A stretch of DNA of 20,263 bases from a virus: IMG/VR virus record IMGVR_UViG_3300010389_000179, positions 1-20,263 of that record; one strand, written 5' to 3'. Below are positions 14,925 to 20,263 of the stretch, piece by piece. The translations under genes and the position numbers were made by a program. How positions within the stretch are numbered: position 1 is the stretch's first letter; each line of letters starts with the position of its first letter. The notes under the pieces are model-generated. The model was not told the DNA's origin, searched no databases, and was given only the letters and a program-made list of their open reading frames with translations.

Positions 14925-17866
14925 GAGCGGCGGTAGAATCGACGGTTGTAGTTACCTTCCCAAACGATGTTTAGCAGACTGATTGGGAAAGGAGTATCTC
15001 CAATGATTTTGATGTTAACGTTTTCGTTCCGTTGATAAATAGGAACGTCGTGTAAAGCAGAAGCAGAAAGGTTGACGTTGTTCAATACGTAGGTATTAGG
15101 CAGCGTAACGTTAATAATGTTAGTCCACTCATCCTTACCTGTGATATCAACCTTGTAGGTGATAGGACCGCTAAGACCTGTAGAGACCTTAAGACGGTGT
15201 AGGATTAGATCAGAGGTAACGTCAGATACACTGCTTCGACCTTCAACCTGTGTAGGATACAGAGTAGGTAGCTCCAACTCCATGTCGTACACATATCCAA
15301 TAATCAAGTCACGTCCACGGTAGTCACCGTTTAGCAGCACTTGATTGCTGGATATATCAGAGTCTTCAAAGTAAAACACCGAACCTTCGGACTCGCTGGT
15401 AGCAGAAATTGTATCACCGATATAAGTACCGATAGCCACAACTGCTAGCTTCTTACCAGTGATGTGATCAAAAGGCAAGTTAACAGTGGTCTTTTTAGTT
15501 GAAGTGCTGTAAGTTCTGTATGGGTTGACATTGAACATATCCAGACACACGTCTGTTTTCTCACCCGTAGGCAGAGTCAGGTAACCAGATTCACTGGCTT
15601 GTGTCAGGTCATAGGACGTCAGGTACACGTTACTGCCAGAGCTAGTAACAGCGTAAAAGGTAGTCTTATCGAAGAATTGTAAACGCAGATCACCAGTCAG
15701 TTGCCATTTGTACCAGGTCTGCACCCGGTTCTCACCTTGCATAAAGAACCTGTGCTGGTACACGGTGTTTGAACCTGATTTACCAAGAGACACAATAGAC
15801 ATAGCCGGTGAGGCTGTCATTGAATCGATATCACTTGGCACATACTCAGGCACGTTTGTAGTAGCCTCATCAATCGTAGCAGCTGCTTCTTTCTGCACGT
15901 TAAGCATCAAAAAGAGTTTACTGTATAGATTAGATTTACTAATAAATGCCTGAGTTGTGCCTACTGCTACGGCATCGATCTCTGCATCACACTCAAAAGT
16001 GCTGATGGTGTTGATCTTAGTTGTAGTAGGGCTGAGGATATCAGCATCAGTAGACAGGACAAACTGTTCGTTAGGACCAAACACCAGCAAACCAATGCTA
16101 GTAGCCAGCGTATAGTTCAGTGTAACAGGTCTGACAGAGGTAGCCTGAAGGTCAATAGGATCGTCAGGCGCAACGACTTGAGAGCTATTAGCAAAGAAGT
16201 TAAAGTAGTCACCAGCACGGCTCATGATCACTGCTTCGTTAGACAGCAGACCAAGGCGGTTACGGTAGAAGAACATGTTGCTGATCTTCTTACCGATAAA
16301 ACTGGGGATAGGGTTAGTAGTGTCATCACCAACTAAACGGTCATCCCAAGTCACAGGTTCATACTTAAACACACCGTTTGCTTGACGAATCAACTGATGA
16401 GGCATGGTAGTCTCATCAATCTCAAATTCTAAACTAGGACCAATGGTCTCTTCCCATACACCAGGACCACGGGCTGCACTGTTAGTAGTCTGGAACTCAA
16501 CGTAGATATCATCTGCAGTTACATCTCCACTGTTCGTCACACGAACTCTGTAACCATTCTCACATTGGTTAGGAAGACGAGATGCAAGGTTGATCTGATC
16601 TTGGAAAGCAAAGATACCTTCCTCTTGAGAAGAACCTGCAGTGCTGATAGTAAAGGAACTGGTACCAGTAATGTAGATACCGGGTCCAACTTGGGTGGCA
16701 GTAAACCCACTCAAAGCGTTGATTGAAGACGTTAAGGAAGCTGCAATAGTACCAGCGTCAGTAGTAGCACCTGCAACTGTATCAGGTGTACTGTGAGTTA
16801 CGGTACTGCTGTTAAGGGTAACTGAATAGTCAGCGTTATACGCAACAACTCTAACTACAACAAATGCAACGTCAGGCACAGCTGCAGACGTAGTAGTCTT
16901 CATCGCTGTTGTCTTGTTTTTATTCAAGACAAAGGTATAGTCATTGATCGTGAGGATTTCAATGTCGTCAGGAGCAGCGTCTTTCAGGTAAGCATCTGGA
17001 GGGATGTTGGATGAACCAATATTACAAGCAGTTACTTCACTGTCGTAGTCACCTTTCTCAGTTGACTCAGTGCTAACAGCGTTGTCGTATGCAGTCTGAG
17101 CCGTACCCATGTTGGTGTTAGCAGTGCTCAGCTGGGTAGAGTTGTAAGCAGCAGCTACCTCTTTCTCTACTTCGTAGACACGGTAGCCATCACGTTTGAA
17201 CCAAGGGTACTCATCTGTACGCTGATTGCCCAGGCTGTAACCAGAAGGCATAGCAGCACCTGCAGCGATCGAGCCAGCGTTAGTACCGTCATCTTTGACA
17301 ATACGTTGACCGTTATCGATACGCTCTAGTACACCAGACTTCAACGACTCTTCGTAGTAACCATTCTTGTAGGTTACATCTACGTCAAACAGGTTAACTT
17401 TAGTAGTAGTCTGTCCGTCGTTAGTTTTGGTGTATGTTGCTTGCTTGGAATTTAGATCATTTAGTTTAGTATCTGTATCATCTTGGGCTGTGTTGTATAC
17501 ATCTAAATCTGATTTAAGATTTGTAATGTTACAACCACTAGGCTGTCCAGTAGCAGCAGTGGTACCCATGTCCACAGCACGAGGCTGTCCATCAATCAAA
17601 CTCCAAATACGGAACTGTCCGTCAGTGGTGTCGTATTGACAGACATACTTTTCTTCTTCATCCCGAAGGATCGGAAACCAACGTCCACGAGCTTCGGCAT
17701 TGTAAAGTTCTGCTTCAAATTTACCACCAGGTCGCTTAAGCAAACCAAGTGCATAGTCAGGGAATACGTTGGTAGCCTGTCTAACCTGCCCAGGAAACTT
17801 AAGTTTGTCCGGTTGTTGGGACACACCTAGGAGCAGGTTAGGGATCCTTTGGGAAATAGTGCTCAT
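14921..17866 (-). CDS. Tail tubular protein B (nozzle), T7 gp12-like (981 aa)
   Basis: The N-terminus SQRIPNLLLGVSQQPDKLKF and the following ATNVFPDYALGLLKRPGG are classic for T7-type tail nozzle proteins, which form the hexameric tip of the short tail. The downstream core is recognisable in YTFVLNKNK (310-318), FFYRNRLGLLSNEAVIMSRAGDYFNFF and FGPNEQF. It is longer than T7 gp12 (794 aa). Residues ~110-290 are extra and include two helical, coiled-coil-like stretches (~117-145 and ~236-280). The start overlaps the TTA stop as ATGA. There is no Shine-Dalgarno, so translation is probably coupled to TTA. The assignment is firm. Confidence 0.95.
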   Translation of the reverse strand: MSTISQRIPNLLLGVSQQPDKLKFPGQVRQATNVFPDYALGLLKRPGGKFEAELYNAEARGRWFPILRDEEEKYVCQYDTTDGQFRIWSLIDGQPRAVDMGTTAATGQPSGCNITNLKSDLDVYNTAQDDTDTKLNDLNSKQATYTKTNDGQTTTKVNLFDVDVTYKNGYYEESLKSGVLERIDNGQRIVKDDGTNAGSIAAGAAMPSGYSLGNQRTDEYPWFKRDGYRVYEVEKEVAAAYNSTQLSTANTNMGTAQTAYDNAVSTESTEKGDYDSEVTACNIGSSNIPPDAYLKDAAPDDIEILTINDYTFVLNKNKTTAMKTTTSAAVPDVAFVVVRVVAYNADYSVTLNSSTVTHSTPDTVAGATTDAGTIAASLTSSINALSGFTATQVGPGIYITGTSSFTISTAGSSQEEGIFAFQDQINLASRLPNQCENGYRVRVTNSGDVTADDIYVEFQTTNSAARGPGVWEETIGPSLEFEIDETTMPHQLIRQANGVFKYEPVTWDDRLVGDDTTNPIPSFIGKKISNMFFYRNRLGLLSNEAVIMSRAGDYFNFFANSSQVVAPDDPIDLQATSVRPVTLNYTLATSIGLLVFGPNEQFVLSTDADILSPTTTKINTISTFECDAEIDAVAVGTTQAFISKSNLYSKLFLMLNVQKEAAATIDEATTNVPEYVPSDIDSMTASPAMSIVSLGKSGSNTVYQHRFFMQGENRVQTWYKWQLTGDLRLQFFDKTTFYAVTSSGSNVYLTSYDLTQASESGYLTLPTGEKTDVCLDMFNVNPYRTYSTSTKKTTVNLPFDHITGKKLAVVAIGTYIGDTISATSESEGSVFYFEDSDISSNQVLLNGDYRGRDLIIGYVYDMELELPTLYPTQVEGRSSVSDVTSDLILHRLKVSTGLSGPITYKVDITGKDEWTNIINVTLPNTYVLNNVNLSASALHDVPIYQRNENVNIKIIGDTPFPISLLNIVWEGNYNRRFYRRS

Positions 17867-18477
17867 CGTGCAAGCGCGTTATACGGTTGATAATTGTTGT
17901 AATAGTTTTCTCCGTCACGCCAACCAAAGATGGTGTAATCACCTTGGTTGCAATCATACTCGATTGCAGTGGCACGGGTCATCATTTCTTGTTCTTGCAG
18001 TAGTTGGGAAAGCTGAGCTTCACCCACTGTTTTAATTGCAGACATCCTTGCAGCACGAGCCGTGATGTAATCTTGGATAGCTGGAGGGACGTCATCAAAT
18101 GGATACAACCACACGATATCAGCTTTGATATCTTTCTTGAACTTGTAGGTGTGGTTGAGGCGGTCGTAGAGTTTGTTCCCACGTCGTACTACATCGTAGT
18201 CATCCAGATGCTCTTGTTGATTGGTATCAACTTGCAACGCATTGGTAGGATAAAGAATTTCTTCAGTTGTAGAATCAGGCTTAAGGGTGTATCCTCGTTC
18301 CTGATTAAACATCCATCCTTCAGATTGAACTTGTTTGTTGACTTCACGAATGGTCGTCAAGACAATAGCAACTTCAGGGTTCTGAAGATCTAGCGTGGTG
18401 ACAGGAGCCTGTCCCACGGAGCTTAGGATTTGATTAACAGCATCCAGTTCGGTGGACGCAGCAAAGGTGACAGGCAT
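17863..18477 (-). CDS. Tail tubular protein A (gatekeeper), T7 gp11-like (204 aa)
   Basis: The opening residues TELDAVNQILSSVGQAPV are the hallmark of T7-type tail tubular protein A, the dodecameric ring joining portal and nozzle. Other family features are EGWMFNQERGYTL, then PTNALQVD, DVVRRGNKLYDR and the C-terminal DYITARAA segment. Length fits T7 gp11 (196 aa). The frame stays open upstream to 18582, but that longer start would run through the terminator and the capsid end and adds a non-family segment. I therefore chose the ATG at 18477. It begins just after the terminator T-tract with no visible Shine-Dalgarno. It therefore depends on read-through or a pyrimidine-rich leader. Confidence 0.95.
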   Translation of the reverse strand: MPVTFAASTELDAVNQILSSVGQAPVTTLDLQNPEVAIVLTTIREVNKQVQSEGWMFNQERGYTLKPDSTTEEILYPTNALQVDTNQQEHLDDYDVVRRGNKLYDRLNHTYKFKKDIKADIVWLYPFDDVPPAIQDYITARAARMSAIKTVGEAQLSQLLQEQEMMTRATAIEYDCNQGDYTIFGWRDGENYYNNYQPYNALAR

Positions 18478-18490
18478 AGTAGTAATAGAT

Positions 18491-18518
18491 AAAAAAAAGG
18501 GGCACCCGAAGGTACCCC
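18491..18518 (-). terminator. Intrinsic terminator after the capsid gene
   Basis: On the minus strand GGGGTACC-TTCG-GGTGCCCC forms an 8-bp stem (one G-U pair) closed by a C(UUCG)G tetraloop, followed directly by eight T. It lies 20 nt after the capsid stop codon and before tail tubular protein A, the position of the T-phi terminator in T7. It is expected to raise capsid mRNA relative to downstream genes by partial termination. A run of four A precedes the stem, giving weak bidirectional character. Confidence 0.93.
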
Positions 18519-18538
18519 AAAATGAGATCAAAAAAAGA

Positions 18539-19684
18539 TCAGAAGGCAGCGTTGCCGGTAGAACCAGGAGCAGCGCCGGCAATCAGCTCGACACAAGCAG
18601 CAGGGTTCAGGTAGTCAGCGCCCATGGCGAGACGACCCAGGATCACGTCGCCCTGGTAGATCACGGACACGTCACCGCTGGTGACTTGAACCTGAGGACC
18701 GATAGCTTCCACGCAAGCAGCACCTTCACGCTGGAAGATGAGGCCGCAGCTGTTAGCAAATTCGGTCTCTTCACCGTACTCGTTGTTGATACCGGTAACG
18801 TCGTTAGCGGCGTCTTCAACGGAGGGAGACACGAAGGAGCCGGTGTTGCCAGGATCGGTAACACCAGGGTTGGTAGCAGATCCAGTACCATACTTGGTAC
18901 CATACTTGCTGAAGAACGGAATGTTCATCGACTTGTAGATCTTGATACCAGCGATCTCAACGATACCTTGACCCTTCTGACGAGCCATACCTTGCTCATC
19001 GCGGTTGATCAGACCGGAGTCGCCAACCTTTTGAATCAGCTCATAGTACTGGCGAGGGTTCAGAACACCCACGCGACCTTCGGAGCTGACGCCTTTCTCG
19101 TCCATAGCAGCAGCTGCGTCATAGAAAGCAGCAACCAGCTTGTCAGAATCATAGGCATCAGAAGCGTTAGCGGTAGCACCAACGCGGATCTGAGTACCAC
19201 CGGGCTCAACGAAGTTGGACTTGGTGATAGGAGATGCAGCACGTGCACCGCGAGCGATAGCACGGAAGATCAGACGGTCATACTTCTCTGCGAGAGCGTA
19301 GCCGATCTTACGGCTGATCTCAGAACGCAGGTCGTAATGTGCGAGGGTCTCGTCCAGGTCGTAGACGAATGCGCTGGAGATCAGCAGGTCGTCAACGGTG
19401 ACGGTCTTCTCGGCCACCGGAGGTGCACCGTCGCTGTTGCCAAGGATGGCGTTACCAGGAGTATGGTACTCAGCGGTGGTACGACCGGTGTAGATGAACT
19501 GCATAGACTTACCGTTGGTAAGCGTACGCTTGGTCACCAGGTCACGAGCGATAGCGTTGTACTCGAAACCTTTGAACATCTCACCGCTAAAAAGCTTGAG
19601 ATACAGAGCGCGGGCGTCACCCGCGGAGTTAGCCTGACCAGGACGAGTCAGACTCGTGGTCAGAGTAGAAGATTGATGTGCCAT
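18539..19684 (-). CDS. Major capsid protein, T7 gp10-like (381 aa)
   Basis: It forms the icosahedral head. Family features include the N-arm and DARALYLKLFSGEMFKGFEYN, then R.L..GKSMQFIYTGRT, then VDDLLISSAFVYDLDETLAHYD (E-loop and spine helix region), and RVGVLNPRQYYELI. The C-terminal part ends in DVSVIYQGDVILGRLAMGADYLNPAACVEL. Length is close to T7 gp10A (345 aa). The gene is locally more GC-rich and regular in codon use than its neighbours, consistent with high expression. The ATG at 19684 is preceded by ACTCCTTAAAA rather than a Shine-Dalgarno. The leader upstream is highly structured. Confidence 0.96.
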   Translation of the reverse strand: MAHQSSTLTTSLTRPGQANSAGDARALYLKLFSGEMFKGFEYNAIARDLVTKRTLTNGKSMQFIYTGRTTAEYHTPGNAILGNSDGAPPVAEKTVTVDDLLISSAFVYDLDETLAHYDLRSEISRKIGYALAEKYDRLIFRAIARGARAASPITKSNFVEPGGTQIRVGATANASDAYDSDKLVAAFYDAAAAMDEKGVSSEGRVGVLNPRQYYELIQKVGDSGLINRDEQGMARQKGQGIVEIAGIKIYKSMNIPFFSKYGTKYGTGSATNPGVTDPGNTGSFVSPSVEDAANDVTGINNEYGEETEFANSCGLIFQREGAACVEAIGPQVQVTSGDVSVIYQGDVILGRLAMGADYLNPAACVELIAGAAPGSTGNAAF

Positions 19685-19715
19685 TTTTAAGGAGTAAAGT
19701 TAATGAGACTTGCTC

Positions 19716-19727
19716 CCAAACGTTTGG
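19716..19727. repeat. Perfect 12-bp palindrome in the capsid leader
   Basis: CCAAACGTTTGG, 32 nt before the capsid start. It could be a protein-binding site or a small RNA hairpin. No known operator is recognised. Confidence 0.6.
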
Positions 19728-19763
19728 AAATTTTTTGTTCAGTTTTTATTGTGGTCTATCCCA

Positions 19764-19775
19764 CCGTCTAGACGG
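19764..19775. repeat. Second perfect 12-bp palindrome in the capsid leader
   Basis: CCGTCTAGACGG, 36 nt from the first palindrome and unrelated to it in sequence. Function unknown. Confidence 0.6.
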
Positions 19776-19808
19776 CAAAGGGTATCCTCGTAAGGGCCAA
19801 TGCCAAGA

Positions 19809-19841
19809 GGAGCCGGGTCCGACTCTGAGGTGCCCGACTCC
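19809..19841 (-). promoter_or_regulatory. Strong hairpin at the start of the capsid leader
   Basis: On the minus strand GGAGTCGGG pairs with CCCGGCTCC (9 bp, one U-G) around a 15-nt loop. It begins 5 nt after the stop of the 50-aa gene. There is no T-tract, so it is not a standard terminator. It may be an mRNA 5' stabiliser, an RNase III processing site or part of a promoter region. The direct repeat GAGTCGG occurs twice within it. Confidence 0.6.
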
Positions 19842-19846
19842 CAATA

Positions 19847-19999
19847 TTACAGAAGACCTTTCAGGCACTTCTTTTGTTTACGACACTCAGGCTTTTGATC
19901 ACCACAGTGTCCGCAACGCTTGAACACTTGTTCACCCGAAGACGGATGGTAAGGGACGGGCGTTGCCTTTGCGTTTGAAGATTGATGTTTTCTAGGCAT
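19847..19999 (-). CDS. Small Cys4 (zinc-knuckle-like) protein (50 aa)
   Basis: An ATG at 19999 opens a 50-codon frame ending in TAA. It starts MPRKHQSSNAK, has a Pro/Ser middle (PVPYHPSSGEQ), then a compact cysteine cluster CGHCGDQKPEC.....C (Cys 29, 32, 39, 45; spacing C-x2-C-x6-C-x5-C) in a Lys/Arg-rich context. The four cysteines in a basic tail suggest zinc binding and perhaps nucleic acid contact. No named family is recognised. It starts 3 nt after the stop of the 32-aa gene, without its own Shine-Dalgarno, which fits coupled translation. Its place directly before the capsid gene suggests a late function. A conflicting 77-aa frame on the same strand has no comparable features. Confidence 0.65.
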   Translation of the reverse strand: MPRKHQSSNAKATPVPYHPSSGEQVFKRCGHCGDQKPECRKQKKCLKGLL

Positions 20000-20002
20000 T
20001 GA

Positions 20003-20101
20003 TCATTTTTTATTATATGCCACACCGCGATACTTGAGCTTAGCGTTCCGGTTGCGTTCTTCACGCTCACGAAGACGTGCCATAAGTTCAACATCAGACA
20101 T
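20003..20101 (-). CDS. Tiny protein with DUF4278-like YRGVAY end (32 aa)
   Basis: The ATG at 20101 has GGAGG 8 nt upstream, the best ribosome binding site in the window. It encodes MSDVELMARLREREERN followed by RNAKLKYRGVAYNKK. The first half is a charged amphipathic helix. The last part resembles the start of DUF4278 proteins (LTYRGV.Y), small proteins common in cyanobacteria and their phages. That similarity is from memory and short. It forms a two-gene unit with the Cys4 gene. Function is unknown. Confidence 0.65.
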   Translation of the reverse strand: MSDVELMARLREREERNRNAKLKYRGVAYNKK

Positions 20102-20108
20102 GGTGTTT

Positions 20109-20123
20109 ACCTCCAAAGGAGAT
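20109..20123 (-). promoter_or_regulatory. Shine-Dalgarno hairpin of the 32-aa gene
   Basis: On the minus strand ATCTCC-TTT-GGAGGT can fold into a 6-bp stem (one U-G) that contains the GGAGG site (20110-20114). This would partly hide the ribosome binding site. Confidence 0.55.
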
Positions 20124-20149
20124 CCTGAGTCCCCGTTCCATGACTCAGG
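20124..20149 (-). promoter_or_regulatory. 8-bp hairpin abutting the Shine-Dalgarno hairpin
   Basis: CCTGAGTC and GACTCAGG form a perfect stem around a 10-nt loop. Its base touches the base of the next hairpin with no spacer, so the two helices could stack coaxially. No T-tract follows. Confidence 0.6.
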
Positions 20150-20186
20150 TAGCATGCGTCCCAAAGGGATGAACGGACGGGATTTA

Positions 20187-20230
20187 ATTAAAAGAAACAG
20201 TTACTTCTTTTAATAAGCCATTTGCTTATT
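20187..20230 (-). promoter_or_regulatory. Two overlapping AT-rich hairpins after the upstream gene
   Basis: On the minus strand AATAAGC-AAATG-GCTTATT (7 bp, 20212-20230) is followed by ATTAAAAGAA and TTCTTTTAAT (10 bp, 20187-20214). They share three bases, so they exclude one another at the junction. They may be a weak terminator or processing site after the scaffolding gene. There is no clean T-tract. Confidence 0.4.
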
Positions 20231-20235
20231 TAAAG

Positions 20236-20263
20236 TTAACCGATAGCAGGAGCAGTCAGAGCC
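20236..20263 (-). CDS. C-terminal end of an upstream gene, probably the scaffolding protein
   Basis: One minus-strand frame reads ALTAPAIG and stops at TAA (20236-20238). Only eight codons are visible, so the frame and identity are uncertain. In T7 the scaffolding protein gene lies directly before the capsid gene, which makes it the likely candidate. Confidence 0.35.

Noticed and set aside
18478-18582. Upstream extension of the tail tubular protein A frame into the capsid gene (35 extra codons, reachable from capsid by a +1 shift at TTC TGA)
   Set aside because: It would translate the terminator hairpin and T-tract into a non-family segment. There is no convincing slippery signal, and the family start is MPVTFAASTELDAVN.
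18452-19690. Long open frame (412 codons) on the plus strand, antisense to the capsid gene
   Set aside because: The minus-strand frame is a clear capsid protein with family motifs. The antisense product is low-complexity Val/Thr/Ser-rich, typical of a mirror frame from strong codon bias.
19702-19770. 22-codon plus-strand frame with AAGGAG 7-8 nt before an ATG
   Set aside because: It is on the opposite strand from every other gene, very short, and lies in the structured capsid leader. The SD-like string is the complement of the leader tract.
19809-19841. Hairpin before the capsid gene as a terminator or tRNA-like element
   Set aside because: No T-tract follows, and there is no tRNA T-loop consensus or cloverleaf.
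20013-20027. TATAAT-like -10 box (minus strand) before the 50-aa gene
   Set aside because: It lies within the last codons of the 32-aa gene (AYN), has no matching -35 element, and AT-rich matches of this kind are expected by chance.
19861-20094. 77-codon minus-strand frame overlapping the two tiny genes
   Set aside because: It overlaps both small frames, lacks a ribosome binding site and has no recognisable motif. The 32-aa and 50-aa frames have an SD, tight spacing and a Cys4 cluster.

Overview
This window is the structural (late) gene module of a lytic podovirus of the T7 supergroup (Autographiviridae-like), read entirely from the minus strand, so the map runs from right to left. Gene order and protein sizes follow T7: (end of a probable scaffolding gene) - two tiny genes - major capsid protein - intrinsic terminator - tail tubular protein A - tail tubular protein B - a 145-residue orphan in the place of T7 gene 13 - gp14-like, gp15-like and gp16-like internal virion proteins - tail fibre. 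A marine cyanobacterial host (Synechococcus or Prochlorococcus) is an inference. It rests on the long TTB and tail fibre of the kind I know from cyanopodoviruses, a YRQALRDLP tail-assembly-chaperone-like protein, and a tiny protein ending in a DUF4278-like LKYRGVAY motif. No ribosomal RNA, tRNA, CRISPR, insertion sequence or integrase is visible. || Right side (about 18.5-20.26 kb): the last codons of a gene, probably scaffolding protein, are followed by a hairpin-rich spacer, a 32-aa gene with a strong but possibly sequestered ribosome binding site, a 50-aa Cys4 gene, a structured 162-nt leader (9-bp hairpin, two perfect 12-bp palindromes), and the capsid gene. A textbook UUCG-tetraloop terminator follows the capsid gene, at the same place as T7 T-phi. 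|| Middle (about 7.1-18.5 kb): TTA and TTB form the tail tube and nozzle, and the internal virion proteins are expected to be ejected to build the DNA-translocation channel. Most of these genes are joined by ATGA or TAATG overlaps, which suggests translational coupling. A SleB-type cell-wall hydrolase domain sits at the C-terminus of the gp15-like protein, whereas in T7 the murein-cleaving domain is at the N-terminus of gp16. || Left side (1-7.06 kb): host-recognition genes. A 1157-aa tail fibre carries a T7 gp17 N-terminal anchor, a pectate-lyase-like beta-helix and a C-terminal tip. Next come a 96-aa chaperone-like protein, an 834-aa adhesin-like fibre with twelve exact 24-residue BspA/DUF285-like repeats, and the first 265 residues of a second fibre gene. 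The two fibre genes begin with the same module. This multi-fibre cassette is the most variable and least described part of the window.
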